A stretch of 64,000 nucleotides of DNA from CADEED01 sp035286365 (GCA_035286365.1 DATHJZ010000108.1:36224-100223); one strand, 5' to 3'; shown: positions 37,257 to 47,022, counted from the stretch's first letter. Notes: generated from the sequence alone by a model not told the origin. Program-made: numbers and translations.

Positions 37257-37976
37257 GTGAGCACAACACCAAGAATCGCTCTCGTCGCGGGCGCCACTGG
37301 CCTCGTCGGCGGATTTCTCATCAACACATTGATCAACGCGCCGGAATACGCGCGCGTCTACGCGCTCACGCGCCGCCCTTTTGCCAAAGACCATTCAAAG
37401 CTTGCCAATCGCATCGTCATCTTCGAACGCATGGCGCAGCAGTTGAAGGGCCTGGTCGCGCACGACGCGTTCTGCTGCATCGGCACCACCATCGCGGATG
37501 CCGGTTCGCAGGAGGCATTTCGCGAAGCGGACGTCGATGCCGTGCTGCTGTTCGCGCAGGCGGCGCGCGCCGCGCAAGCGAGCCGCTTCGTCGTGATCTC
37601 ATCGGTCGGCGCGAACTCGGATTCGAAAAAGTTCTACCTGCGCACCAAGGGCGAGATGGAAGAAGCCGTGTCGGGCCTGGGGTTCGCCTCGGTCGACATC
37701 CTGCAGCCCAGCCTGTTGTTAGGACCTCGCAAGGCGGTGCGGCCGCTCGAGATCGCCGGCCGTGTGTTCGCGCCGCTGATCAATCCGCTGCTGACAGGGT
37801 CGCGCGAACAGTTCCGCGCAATCCCCGCGGAGACCGTGGCGCGCGGCATGCTGGGCGCGGCGCGGCGTGGCGGTCGGGGCATCTACCGCTACACCTACGG
37901 GGCGATCTGCCAGCTGGCCGAGATACGTCCGCCCCAGTCCGCGCTCGCACAATCGGCCAAAAAGAAGCCCGCCTGA
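37257..37976 (+). CDS. NAD(P)-binding atypical SDR (HTATIP2-like oxidoreductase)
   Basis: 239 residues from GTG 37257. The Rossmann motif is AGATGLVGGFL, with FVVISSVGANSDSKKFYLRTKG in the centre, where SxxGA and the YLRTKGEME segment match the HTATIP2/YbjT-like branch of atypical SDRs. Lys in RTKGEME replaces the canonical YxxxK lysine. Substrate unknown. It is divergent from the secreted protein pair, sharing a gap that carries the palindrome at 37154. Confidence 0.85.
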   Translation: MSTTPRIALVAGATGLVGGFLINTLINAPEYARVYALTRRPFAKDHSKLANRIVIFERMAQQLKGLVAHDAFCCIGTTIADAGSQEAFREADVDAVLLFAQAARAAQASRFVVISSVGANSDSKKFYLRTKGEMEEAVSGLGFASVDILQPSLLLGPRKAVRPLEIAGRVFAPLINPLLTGSREQFRAIPAETVARGMLGAARRGGRGIYRYTYGAICQLAEIRPPQSALAQSAKKKPA

Positions 37977-38102
37977 ACCCAAGTGCAACGGCAACCGTGA
38001 CGCGGCGCGCATTTGCCACGACCGGCATTCCGTAAAGTCGGGCCGACATCAGGGATGCGCGTCACGCGTTGCATGGACGCAACCTAAGCCCATGGGAATT
38101 CG

Positions 38103-40643
38103 ATGAGCGGCAATCCGTACAGCTCGGTCTTGCGCAGCAGCCTCACGCGTCGGCTGTGGCTCATCATTTCTGTCGCGATGCTGATTCCGGTAGGGCTCGC
38201 GGTACTGTCGCGCTGGTTCGATGCCGAAGAGCGTCGCGCGACCCAGCAGAACCAGGAACTGACCACGCTGTCGCGCGAGAAGGCCTCGACGCTGCTGTTC
38301 AACTCGCGCGGCGTTCCTGACGATTACGCGCGCGGTCTCGATGGGCGCTACCTGGTTGTGCTCGACGGTGGCGGCAACGCACGCTTCAGCAGCAGTACCG
38401 TGCCCGAGGATCTCGTGCAGTTGTTCGGCCGGCGCGCGCCGCATGCGGTCGACGCGCCCGGCGGTACCACCATCCTCGCCTGGTATGCAGCGGGCCGTGA
38501 GTGGCGCGGCGCGATGACGTATGTGCCGGCGAATACACCGGGCGATCTGCTGTCGGCGAATACGGTGATCGTGTTCGCGCCGGAAGCGACTTTCGGCACG
38601 ACGTTCACCGAACTCGCGTCGATCTCGTTGGGCCTCACGGCACTCGCCATCGCCGTCGCATTCGCCGTGGCCACCATCATCAGCGAGCGCTATCTGCCGC
38701 CGCTGCGTTCGATTCAGCGCGGCCTCGCACGGCTGCGCGAGCGCCGATTCGAATCCCTGCCGCGCAGCATGGTGGAGGAATTCGCGCCGCTCGAACGCGA
38801 GTTCAATCTCACTTCGCTCGCGCTGCAGCGCGACTGGCGCGCCTTCGAAGTGCTGGGTGAAGTCGATCGCGCGTTGCTGGCCGCCAGCGAAATCGATCGT
38901 GCGCTCGATGTGATTCTTCCCAAATTTCGCGAGCTGACACGCGCTCAGTGCGTGGGCGTGATCCTGCTGGACCCGACCGCGCATGCGCACGGCCGCATGT
39001 TCATGGCCGCGCTCGGCGCCGACGAGCTGCCGGTGCAACGCGTGACCTTCGACCCGGCGATGATTTCCACCGTGCGCGAAGCGCCCGAGGGGTTGACGAT
39101 TGCGCGTATCGAAGAAGCGCGGCACGCGTTCCTCGCCTCGATGCGCGATGCCGGCGCCGAATTCTTCTGGCTCTGGCCGGTGGTCGACGAAGATCGGCTC
39201 AGCGCCTTGCTCATCGTGGGTTATCACAGCGAACCGGCGCGCGATCCGGCGGTGGCGACCTATGGCGCGGCCTTCGCCGAACGCCTGCGCGCTGCGCTAT
39301 CCAATTCTGCGCGCGACGAGCGGCTGTATCGCCAGGCGCACTACGATCCGCTCACGCAGCTGCCGAACCGCGCCTTGTTCCGCGATCGTCTGGCGCAGGA
39401 ACTCGCGGCCGCGACTACGGGCCTGACGCGCGGCGCACTCATGTACGTCGATCTCGATCACTTCAAGCGCGTCAACGACACGCTCGGCCACAGCGCCGGC
39501 GATCAGTTGCTGTCGATCGTGGCGCATCGCCTGAAGGCCTGCACGAAGGAGGGCGATACGGTGGCGCGCCTCGGTGGCGACGAGTTCACCGTGCTGCTGC
39601 GCAATGTCGGCGATCCGGACACCGTGCGGAACATCGCCGATCGCGTGATCCGTTCGCTGGCGCTGCCCGCGAATATCGGCGGCCGCGATTACCAGATGCG
39701 CGCCAGCGTCGGCGTCACGTTGTTCCCCGACGACGGTGGCGACCTCGAAGACGTCATCCGCCAGGCGGATCTCGCCATGTATCGCGCCAAGGCGCAGGGG
39801 CGCGGCCGCGCCATCTTCTTCGAACGCGAGATGGCGCAGCGGCGCGCCAGCTTCACCGACAGCGGATTGCATCGCGCGCTGCGGCGGCGCGAACTGTCGC
39901 TGTTCTACCAGCCGCAGTTCTCGCTCAATGACAACCGCCTGTGCGGCGTCGAGGCGCTGCTGCGCTGGCAGACGCGTTACGACGGCATCAAACTACCCGG
40001 CGAATTCATTCCCGCTGCCGAACATTCCGGCCTGATCACCGACATCGGCGGCTTCGTGCTCGATTCGGCCTGCAGCCAATACGCCGAATGGATGCGCGCC
40101 GGCATCGCGCCGCGCATGTTTTCGGTCAACGTCTCCGTGCAGCAGCTCAAGGACGGCAATTTCGTGCGCATGGTGCAGAGCGCGCTGCACCAGCACGGCA
40201 TTCAACCGGCGAGCCTGGAGCTCGAGATCGTGGAATCGGTGCTGGCGGATGCCGAGGTCGAAGAGCCGCTACGTGCCATTGCGGCGCTCGGCGTGAAGCT
40301 CGCGCTGGACGACTTCGGGACGGGATACTCGTCGTTGAACTATCTGCGCCGCTACCCCGTGCATACCGTCAAACTTGACCGCAGTTTCCTGGAAGACGTC
40401 CCACAGAACGATTCCGCCGGTTCACTGGTCGAATCCGTCATCACCATGGCACATACCCTTGGAAAACGCGTGACGGCCGAAGGCGTGGAAACGGGCGCGC
40501 AGCTCGAATTCCTGCGTTCGCGCGGCTGCGAATCGGCGCAGGGCTTCTATCTGGCGCGCCCGATGTCGGCGTCGGCGATGACCGAAATCCTCGAATCACG
40601 GCGGCCCGACTCGGAGATCGGAGATGCGCGCGCCGCGAGCTGA
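38103..40643 (+). CDS. Membrane GGDEF-EAL cyclic-di-GMP enzyme
   Basis: 846 residues. Two membrane helices (about 18-38 and 175-200) flank a periplasmic sensor domain. A HAMP-like stretch and a GAF-like domain follow (about 255-395), then GGDEF (motif RLGGDEF at about 488-494, intact, with the DPLTQLPNRALF lead-in) and EAL (EALLRW at about 617, NVS, DDFGTGYSS, KLDRSFLED, AEGVET). Since both active sites are intact, the protein could make and break cyclic di-GMP, and often such proteins act as phosphodiesterases. The periplasmic ligand is unknown. The gene is followed at once by a palindromic repeat. Confidence 0.92.
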   Translation: MSGNPYSSVLRSSLTRRLWLIISVAMLIPVGLAVLSRWFDAEERRATQQNQELTTLSREKASTLLFNSRGVPDDYARGLDGRYLVVLDGGGNARFSSSTVPEDLVQLFGRRAPHAVDAPGGTTILAWYAAGREWRGAMTYVPANTPGDLLSANTVIVFAPEATFGTTFTELASISLGLTALAIAVAFAVATIISERYLPPLRSIQRGLARLRERRFESLPRSMVEEFAPLEREFNLTSLALQRDWRAFEVLGEVDRALLAASEIDRALDVILPKFRELTRAQCVGVILLDPTAHAHGRMFMAALGADELPVQRVTFDPAMISTVREAPEGLTIARIEEARHAFLASMRDAGAEFFWLWPVVDEDRLSALLIVGYHSEPARDPAVATYGAAFAERLRAALSNSARDERLYRQAHYDPLTQLPNRALFRDRLAQELAAATTGLTRGALMYVDLDHFKRVNDTLGHSAGDQLLSIVAHRLKACTKEGDTVARLGGDEFTVLLRNVGDPDTVRNIADRVIRSLALPANIGGRDYQMRASVGVTLFPDDGGDLEDVIRQADLAMYRAKAQGRGRAIFFEREMAQRRASFTDSGLHRALRRRELSLFYQPQFSLNDNRLCGVEALLRWQTRYDGIKLPGEFIPAAEHSGLITDIGGFVLDSACSQYAEWMRAGIAPRMFSVNVSVQQLKDGNFVRMVQSALHQHGIQPASLELEIVESVLADAEVEEPLRAIAALGVKLALDDFGTGYSSLNYLRRYPVHTVKLDRSFLEDVPQNDSAGSLVESVITMAHTLGKRVTAEGVETGAQLEFLRSRGCESAQGFYLARPMSASAMTEILESRRPDSEIGDARAAS

Positions 40644-40720
40644 GAGGGGACAGATGTATTTAGCAACGATATGAGCCCGAAACTTCGCCACATATCGTCG
40701 CTAAATAAATCGGTCCCCTG
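40644..40720. repeat. Long imperfect inverted repeat (REP-like element)
   Basis: Two 30-base arms (40644-40673 and 40691-40720) match at 26 of 30 positions and enclose a 17-base loop. The ends read GGGGACAG and its complement, as in palindromic REP-like repeats that bacteria carry in many copies. It lies right after the GGDEF-EAL stop and contains the next gene's start codon (40671). Confidence 0.75.
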
Positions 40721-41246
40721 CCTGCTGACCGCATTCCTGTTCGCCGCCTGCGCCTCCGCGCCAGCGCCGCAACCCGCGCCCGCTCCCACGCAAACTCCCC
40801 CGAGCGTCGACGCCAGACCCGACGACGATTGGGACGGCAGCGGCGGCGCCGTCAACATGCGCAATCGCGGCGAGGCCCTCGCCGACTTCGCGCTGCGCCT
40901 GCGCGGCACGCCCTATCGCTACGGCGGCGCATCTGTCGATGGATTCGACTGCAGCGGACTCGTGTTCTATGCGCATCGGCAGCTCGGCCTGCGCGTGCCG
41001 CGTACCTCGCGCGAACAGGAAGAAGATGCCGAGAACGTGAAGCCTGGAAAATTGCGCCGCGGCGACCTGGTGTTCTTCAAGGTCGGGAGCCGCCGCGTGA
41101 ATCACGTGGGAATTTATATCGGGAAGAAACGCTTCGTGCATGCGCCGGGCGCCGGCAAGCCGGTGACGATCAATTCCCTCGATGACGAGTTCTATGCGAC
41201 CAGATTTTTTTCCGCCGGCCGCTATTGGGACCGATTGCCGCGCTGA
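40671..41246 (+). CDS. NlpC/P60 lipoprotein (peptidoglycan endopeptidase)
   Basis: 191 residues. The lipobox is LFAAC (Cys about 27) and a Pro/Ala linker follows. The NlpC/P60 domain (about 68-190) has PYRYGGASVDGFDCSGLV with catalytic Cys94 and NHVGIYIG with His145. It should cleave D-gamma-glutamyl bonds in peptidoglycan stems, anchored on the outer membrane. The first ~16 codons, which make the n-region of the signal peptide, come from a palindromic repeat; no other good start codon precedes the hydrophobic part, though a non-ATG start inside the repeat is possible. Confidence 0.87.
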   Translation: MSPKLRHISSLNKSVPCLLTAFLFAACASAPAPQPAPAPTQTPPSVDARPDDDWDGSGGAVNMRNRGEALADFALRLRGTPYRYGGASVDGFDCSGLVFYAHRQLGLRVPRTSREQEEDAENVKPGKLRRGDLVFFKVGSRRVNHVGIYIGKKRFVHAPGAGKPVTINSLDDEFYATRFFSAGRYWDRLPR

Positions 41247-41448
41247 TATTGCGACGCAAGAAAACCAGCTGTTATGTCGTATTTCTCTTAGTGGGATGAA
41301 TATTTCGGTCTGCGTTCTGCGACAGCGTGCTCAGTTTCGCCGTTGACCGTATATGCGATGGTTCGCACACTCCAAGGCGAGTGAGTAATGAATCGCGTCC
41401 GGGAAGGGGCGCGGTTCCGTCAGGGCATTCGGGGAAAGAATCCACCAC

Positions 41449-43353
41449 ATGAGCGCAAAGCCAGATTTCGTCGTCAACACACTGACGCGACCCACAGCAG
41501 GAGCCGCGACGGGCGGTTTCGTGATCAATCTGACTTCGTCGACGACGCCGATGGCGCTGTCGCAGCCGAAGGACCCGACGCTCGCTCAATACGTCTTCTT
41601 TGTCAGTCGCCGCCGTGAAGATGGCCGCGAACGATTCCGCCTGCACATGGGTTACTTCGAGACGCAGCAGGCCGCCGAAGAGATGCTGCAGATCGTGCGC
41701 GAGATTTATCCGCAGGCGTGGGCCGGCGAAGCGCCCGGCAAGAAACTGCGGGCTAACAACCCTTCGGCGCCGCAAGGCACGGCGCCGCCACCGGCCGCGC
41801 CGCGCGCCGCCGCTCCTGCGCCGACACCGGCCGCTGCGCCCGTGGCGGCTGCACCCGCCGCCCCCGCGCCGGAGGAAACTCGTCATCCTTTCGCTTCGAC
41901 CCCGCCGCCGGCCGCCACGGCCGAATTCGAAGAACCGTTCGTCCTCCCCGACGAAGAGCCCTCATTCAAGCCGGTCGATGTGCCGGTCATCCATCCGCCG
42001 GTGGCAAAACCGGTAGTTAGCCCGCCGTCCCGGGCCGCAGCGCCGCCTGCGGTGAAGGCTCCGGTAGCGAAGGCACCGACACCGAAGCCTGCGCCCCCCA
42101 AGGCTGCCGTGAAACCCGCGGCGCCCGCCACCAAGCCGGTCGCGAAAGCGGTGGCACCCAAACCCGCAGTGGCCGCCGCTGCGAAGCCGGCCGCGCCAAA
42201 AGCGACCACGCCGGCCAAGCCGCCGGTCGTCGCGCCGAAGATTGCCGCAAAAGTTTCCGCGCCCGCGCTGAATGCCGCGGCACCCGCTCTGAAGCCTGCC
42301 GCGCCGGGTGTACCGAAGGCCCCGCCGCCGGTACAGGCTGCCGCGCTCCCGGTCGCGACGACGGCTCCGAAAGCTCCGCCGCCGGAGCCGACCGTGCAGA
42401 TGCCGACGATGTCCGCGACGCCCTCGCTCACCAACATGCGCCAGGTGATCGAGGAGCTCGACGATCTTTCGGACACCCAGACGATTCGCCTGCTCGAGCG
42501 TCATTCGCCTTATCGCGAGGGCTCGCAGGAAGCGTCGGTCGACGAGGCGATCCGGGTCATCAAGCCCGAAGACAAGCAATCGATGCAGGCGATCAAGAGC
42601 GAAGTGAAGCGCAACGCTCCGGTGCTGTTTGCCGTGCAGCTCGACTGGTCGGTCACTCCATTCGACATGGCGAAGGTCGCGCCGCTCGCCATCTTCAACG
42701 CCTATACGCTCTACACCACCGAGGCCAATCGCGAGGGCCGCACCTGGTTCGGCCTGCGTCTCGGGTTCTTCAGCGATGCCGTCTCCGCCAAGCAGGTGGC
42801 GTACTACGTGCGCTCCGACTTCAAGACCGTGTCCGTCGTGCCCGTGACGACTCTCGAAAAAGAACGCGCCAACGACCTCAACGCCGCGCGCAGCGGCATT
42901 CATCGCGCCGCGACCATCAAGGAAGGCCCCGCGCCGACGCCGGCTTCCATGTCCCAGTCGAACGCCAGCGGCGTGTTCAAGCTGCTCGAGGACGACCTGC
43001 CGGCCATGATCGAGCAGGACATCGACGGCGAGACTTCGCCGCGCTTCGGCAAGCAGCCAAACGCACCCGCGGCAGCGCCCGCGAAGGCCGCCGCGCCCGC
43101 CGCCCCGGAAATGAAGAAACCGCCGGCTTCCAAGGCCCGCAAGCCGGGAGCGCGTGGCGCGAAGCGCGATGCGCATGCCCGTGTCGACGAAGAAACGCTG
43201 GACCAGACCCTCGAAATCCTCGGCGCAAACACGCTCGAAATCACCAACGACAGCACCCGCGACACCGGCGTGCGGCATCTGCGCGTCAAGGTCGACAAGA
43301 AAGGTTCGAAGTTCGCGTCGCTGATCGAACGCCTGTCCGGCAAGACGCGCTAG
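41449..43353 (+). CDS. Pro/Ala/Lys-rich protein with two SPOR-like modules
   Basis: 634 residues, no signal peptide or membrane segment. A SPOR-like module lies at about residues 45-95 (YVFFVSRRREDGRERFRLHM, then GYFETQQAAEEMLQIVREIYP). About 100-340 is a low-complexity Pro/Ala/Lys linker with repeated PKPAxxA units. A second SPOR-like module lies at about 390-475 (LFAVQLDWSV, NREGRTWFGLRLGFFSDAVSAKQ). The C-terminus has a basic stretch and ends near LRVKVDKKGSKFASLIERL. SPOR domains usually bind denuded septal glycan, but without export these modules must act otherwise. It is convergent with the DeoR-type gene, overlapping by 4 bases. Confidence 0.78.
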   Translation: MSAKPDFVVNTLTRPTAGAATGGFVINLTSSTTPMALSQPKDPTLAQYVFFVSRRREDGRERFRLHMGYFETQQAAEEMLQIVREIYPQAWAGEAPGKKLRANNPSAPQGTAPPPAAPRAAAPAPTPAAAPVAAAPAAPAPEETRHPFASTPPPAATAEFEEPFVLPDEEPSFKPVDVPVIHPPVAKPVVSPPSRAAAPPAVKAPVAKAPTPKPAPPKAAVKPAAPATKPVAKAVAPKPAVAAAAKPAAPKATTPAKPPVVAPKIAAKVSAPALNAAAPALKPAAPGVPKAPPPVQAAALPVATTAPKAPPPEPTVQMPTMSATPSLTNMRQVIEELDDLSDTQTIRLLERHSPYREGSQEASVDEAIRVIKPEDKQSMQAIKSEVKRNAPVLFAVQLDWSVTPFDMAKVAPLAIFNAYTLYTTEANREGRTWFGLRLGFFSDAVSAKQVAYYVRSDFKTVSVVPVTTLEKERANDLNAARSGIHRAATIKEGPAPTPASMSQSNASGVFKLLEDDLPAMIEQDIDGETSPRFGKQPNAPAAAPAKAAAPAAPEMKKPPASKARKPGARGAKRDAHARVDEETLDQTLEILGANTLEITNDSTRDTGVRHLRVKVDKKGSKFASLIERLSGKTR

Positions 43354-44132
43354 GCCAGCACCACTTCCACGCCGCGCGCGCGAATCGCTTCGATCGCGCG
43401 CGCATCGGCGCCCTTGTCGGTGATCAGCAGGTCGACCGCATCCACGGGCGAGATCACCGAAAGATTCCGGCGCAGCAGCTTCGACGAATCCGTCACGGCG
43501 ATCACCTTGCGCGCGATGCGGATCATCTGTGCGTTGAGCTGCGCCTCGAGCACGTGGGGAGTCATCAGGCCGACTGCCGGGTCCAGACTATCTACTCCCA
43601 GGAACAGCGTGTCAGCCTGCAGGTCGCGGATCGCGTTCTCGGCCGGCGGCCCCGACAGCGACCAGGAACGCCGGCGCAGCACGCCGCCCGGAATCACGAG
43701 GTTGATGAACGGCGCGCTCGCCAGCAGCACGGCGATGTTCAACGCGTTCGTGATCACGTTCAACGATTCGAACTTGAGGCCGCGGATCAGCCGCGCGATT
43801 TCGGCGGTCGTGGTGCCGGAATCCAGGATCACCGTTTCGCCGTCGTGAATGTGCCCGATCGCGGCCGTCGCGATGCGCATCTTTTCCGCGCGATGCATGC
43901 TCTGCTTGATGTCGATCGGCAGTTCGTCGCTCTCCTGCCGCGGCAGCGCGCCGCCGTGCACTCTAACTAGTGCGCCGATGTCGTCGAGCGCGGCGAGGTC
44001 CGCCCGGATGGTCACGGCCGAGACCGCGAATTTCTGCGCGAGCTCCGCCACGCCCACCTGCGCACGCTCCTGCAGCAGGCCGCGAATCTTCCGGCGTCGT
44101 TCCTCGAGTCCCAGTACCTGTTTCACTGCCAC
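43350..44132 (-). CDS. agaR: DeoR/AgaR-family transcriptional repressor
   Basis: 260 residues from GTG 44132. The N-terminal winged helix-turn-helix has VGVAELAQKFAVSAVTIRAD and the family ending VHGGAL. The C-terminal sugar-phosphate-binding domain has ILDSGTTTAEIARLIRG and LFLGVDSLDPAVGLMTPHVL. This is the DeoR family branch that includes AgaR, which responds to amino-sugar or tagatose phosphates. It is divergent from the TonB receptor that heads the catabolic genes, with CGAAAG repeats between them. The symbol is by context and family; a closer assignment needs tree building. Confidence 0.85.
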   Translation of the reverse strand: MAVKQVLGLEERRRKIRGLLQERAQVGVAELAQKFAVSAVTIRADLAALDDIGALVRVHGGALPRQESDELPIDIKQSMHRAEKMRIATAAIGHIHDGETVILDSGTTTAEIARLIRGLKFESLNVITNALNIAVLLASAPFINLVIPGGVLRRRSWSLSGPPAENAIRDLQADTLFLGVDSLDPAVGLMTPHVLEAQLNAQMIRIARKVIAVTDSSKLLRRNLSVISPVDAVDLLITDKGADARAIEAIRARGVEVVLA

Positions 44133-44140
44133 CCCTCAAT

Positions 44141-44176
44141 ACGAAAGCAAACGAAAGTTATTTGTTCTTGCGAAAA
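44141..44176. promoter_or_regulatory. Candidate AgaR-type operator (CGAAAG repeats)
   Basis: CGAAAG occurs at 44142-44147 and 44152-44157, exactly 10 bases apart (one helical turn), and CGAAAA at 44171-44176. DeoR-family AgaR repressors bind CTTTCG-type direct repeats, the complement of these. The repeats lie between the repressor and receptor genes. Confidence 0.65.
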
Positions 44177-44190
44177 TTGGCAACTAGTCT
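44162..44190 (+). promoter_or_regulatory. Candidate sigma-70 promoter of the catabolic operon
   Basis: TTGTTC (44162-44167) and TAGTCT (44185-44190) are separated by 17 bases, giving a fair sigma-70 promoter for the receptor gene at 44224. The third CGAAAA repeat lies in the spacer, where a repressor would block polymerase. Confidence 0.4.
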
Positions 44191-44223
44191 CTTTGCGAAC
44201 TCGTTAATCAGGGACGCGCTTTC

Positions 44224-47022
44224 ATGAATAAGAAAACCATCACGGTGGCGTTCGCGCTGCTCGCGAGCACAGGCCTCTACGCTGCCGACACCGCGCCGGC
44301 GGGTCCCGCGAACGACAGCGAGACACTCGACGAAGTGGTCGTGGTCGGTACGCGCGCTGCGCTGGTCGAGTCCCGCGATCTCAAGAAGAGCGCCGGCATC
44401 GTGCAGGACTCCATCGTGGCCGAAGACCTGGGCCGCTTTCCCGACGCCAATGTCGCGGACTCGTTGTCGCACGTCACCGGCATCACGATTTCGCGCACGC
44501 GCGGCGGCGAAGGCCAGTACGTCAGTATTCGCGGCCTCGGGCCCTCGTACAGCATCGTGACGCTGAATGGCCGCATCCTCGCCACCGACGGCGACGGCCG
44601 CGAATTCGCCTTCGACGTGCTGCCCTCCGAGGTGATTTCCGGCGCCGACGTCTACAAGTCCGCCGACGCGTCGCATCTCGAAGGCAGCATCGGGGGCACG
44701 ATCAACCTCAGTTCCGCCAAGCCGCTCGACCAGGTGGGCCGCCACATCCGTTTCTCGATCGACGGCGACTACAACGACCTGTCGGAGGAAAACGGCTACA
44801 AGGCGAGCGCGGTGTTCAGCGACACATTCGCGGGCGACACCATGGGCCTGATGCTCACGGCGACCTACCAGGACGTCACGGATCGCTCCGACGCCGTGCA
44901 GGAATTTTCCATCAACCCGGATTCACCCGGGGAGTTCGATGCGAACGGCGATGGCGAGATTTCCGAGGACGAGAGCGGCTTGTTAGGCCTGTGCTGCACG
45001 AGCTTCGGCGCGCGCATCCAGAACAAGAAGCGCACCGGCGTCACCGGCGTGTGGCAGTGGAAGCCCTCCGATACGTTCAGTACCAGTGTCGACGCGATGT
45101 TCACGCGGCTCGACGCGCCGACCGTCGGCTATCACCAGTCCTACTACGTCGAAGATTCGATCCTCGATGAGGATACCGGCCTGCATCGCTGGAGCGATGT
45201 GAGCATCAACGATCACTGGGTGAACGGCATGACCGTCGCCGAGCTCGTTCCCGAGATCTCCACCATCACGGAATACCGCGTCGTCGATACGACGCAGTTC
45301 GGCTGGAACGCCGAATGGAAACCCACGGACAAACTCGGGTTCACGTTCGATGCGTATCGATCGAAGTCGGTGCGCGACTCCGGCGGCAAGGACACCTGGG
45401 TGGTGTCGGGCATTGCCGGTGACAACACCGCGCGCGTCGACATGAACAGCAACGGGCTGCCGGACATCACCGTCACGCTCGAAGACGGGCGCGACCTCGC
45501 GACCGCACTCGCCGCCGGCGAGCTCGGCAACGACGACTATGGATTGCATTACATCGGGCTGTCCGGCACGGACGTCGAAGACACGGTCACGGGTTTCACG
45601 CTCGGCGGCACGTTCGAGGTCGACGCGGGCGCGTTCAAATCACTGTCGTTCGGTGCGGCGCGCACCGAGCGCACCAAGGTGCGCAATACGGTAGAGAACG
45701 ACACCAACGGCGGCTCCTGCCAGTACTGCAACCAGTACGCCACGACGTTTACCTCGCTGGGCGCCGACGTGGTGCGCAGCGTGTCGCTGCCGAATTTCAT
45801 GCGCAACGGGGGCGGGCATTTCCCGCGGACCTTCATCCGATTCGATGTGCCGGCCTATCTACAGGCGCTGCACGCGCTCGACGGCCAGCCGATGCTCGAC
45901 GAGAACGGCGATCCGACCGGCGACCTCTACGATGCCGACAACACGCTGCCGGAACTGAACCCGGTGCAGTCGTACGACGTGGAGGAAGACACCAATGCGC
46001 TGTTCGTGAAGGCGCAGCTGGGTGCCGACTCCTGGTATGCCAGCGCCGGTGTGCGCTGGATATCGACGGATACCACCGCGCGCACGGCCATCAACGATAT
46101 CGTGTTCGTCGACGACCCGACGCCGGAAGTCCCGACCTCGAGTCCCGATGTGACCTACAGCGAGGCCGAGCCGTTGACGCAGAAGGGCAGCTACAGCAAG
46201 TTGCTGCCGTCGTTCAATGCGGGCTACTGGTTCAGTCAGACCCTGGTGCTGCGCGGCGCCGTTGCACGCGTGATGGCGCGCCCATCGTTGAACCAGCTCG
46301 CGCCGACGCGCACCGACAACACGCTCGATCGTACTTTTTCCGTGTTCTACGATGGCAATGCGGATCTCGAACCGGTGTTCGCCGACCAGGCGGACCTGTC
46401 GCTCGAGTGGTACTTCGATGACAAGTCCGTGCTGAACGCCGCGGTGTTCTGGAAGAACATCAAGGGCTTCATCACTTATGAACTGCTGGAGAACCAGGAC
46501 ATCGGCGTGATCGGCAACGTCGGCGGCGCGGGCGATGCGCCCATCCTCTACGACGTCAGCCGGCCCATCAACGGCGACAAGGCCAAGGTGCTGGGCTTCG
46601 AGCTCGGCGGCCAGCATTTCTTCCCGAGCGGCTTCGGATTCCGCGCGAGCTACACGTATACCGACACAAAGGCCTACATCGACGGCGTGCACGTCGGGCA
46701 GCTGGAAGGCGTCTCGAAGACCGCGATCTCTGCCGCGCTCATGTACGAGCAGGGGCCGTGGGATGCGCAGCTGGCCGCGGACTACAACGGCGAGAACACC
46801 GAAGTCACCGACGCGGTAGGCGGGCTCTCGCAGATTGCCGAGCCCATTACCTGGGTGACGGCTTCGGTGCAGTACGCGATCAACGACGCGCTCAGCGTGT
46901 CGCTCGAGGGGCGCAATCTCACCGACGCGCGCTACCGTGCGAACCTTGGCCGCTCCGATATTCTCGCCGGCTTCGAAACCTGGGGCCGGACCGTGATCGC
47001 CAGCGTCAGCATGAAATTCTGA
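44224..47022 (+). CDS. TonB-dependent receptor (Xanthomonas/Caulobacter type)
   Basis: 932 residues, signal peptide AFALLASTGLYAAD. A TonB box-like LDEVVVVGTR is followed by a plug with ADSLSHVTGITISRTRGGEG, the 'Xanth-Caul' branch of the family that serves glycans, and a 22-stranded barrel ending TVIASVSMKF. No STN domain is seen, unlike the receptor at 2463. It contains a Cys-Cys pair near LLGLCC and a CQYC loop. As the first gene after an AgaR-type operator it should import GalNAc-containing oligosaccharides, by context. The next gene, a glycosidase, starts 10 bases later. Confidence 0.88.
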   Translation: MNKKTITVAFALLASTGLYAADTAPAGPANDSETLDEVVVVGTRAALVESRDLKKSAGIVQDSIVAEDLGRFPDANVADSLSHVTGITISRTRGGEGQYVSIRGLGPSYSIVTLNGRILATDGDGREFAFDVLPSEVISGADVYKSADASHLEGSIGGTINLSSAKPLDQVGRHIRFSIDGDYNDLSEENGYKASAVFSDTFAGDTMGLMLTATYQDVTDRSDAVQEFSINPDSPGEFDANGDGEISEDESGLLGLCCTSFGARIQNKKRTGVTGVWQWKPSDTFSTSVDAMFTRLDAPTVGYHQSYYVEDSILDEDTGLHRWSDVSINDHWVNGMTVAELVPEISTITEYRVVDTTQFGWNAEWKPTDKLGFTFDAYRSKSVRDSGGKDTWVVSGIAGDNTARVDMNSNGLPDITVTLEDGRDLATALAAGELGNDDYGLHYIGLSGTDVEDTVTGFTLGGTFEVDAGAFKSLSFGAARTERTKVRNTVENDTNGGSCQYCNQYATTFTSLGADVVRSVSLPNFMRNGGGHFPRTFIRFDVPAYLQALHALDGQPMLDENGDPTGDLYDADNTLPELNPVQSYDVEEDTNALFVKAQLGADSWYASAGVRWISTDTTARTAINDIVFVDDPTPEVPTSSPDVTYSEAEPLTQKGSYSKLLPSFNAGYWFSQTLVLRGAVARVMARPSLNQLAPTRTDNTLDRTFSVFYDGNADLEPVFADQADLSLEWYFDDKSVLNAAVFWKNIKGFITYELLENQDIGVIGNVGGAGDAPILYDVSRPINGDKAKVLGFELGGQHFFPSGFGFRASYTYTDTKAYIDGVHVGQLEGVSKTAISAALMYEQGPWDAQLAADYNGENTEVTDAVGGLSQIAEPITWVTASVQYAINDALSVSLEGRNLTDARYRANLGRSDILAGFETWGRTVIASVSMKF

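Noticed and set aside
38049..39227. Open reading of 392 codons on the - strand
   Set aside because: Antisense to the N-terminal half of the GGDEF-EAL gene and low in recognisable structure; high G+C keeps such frames open.
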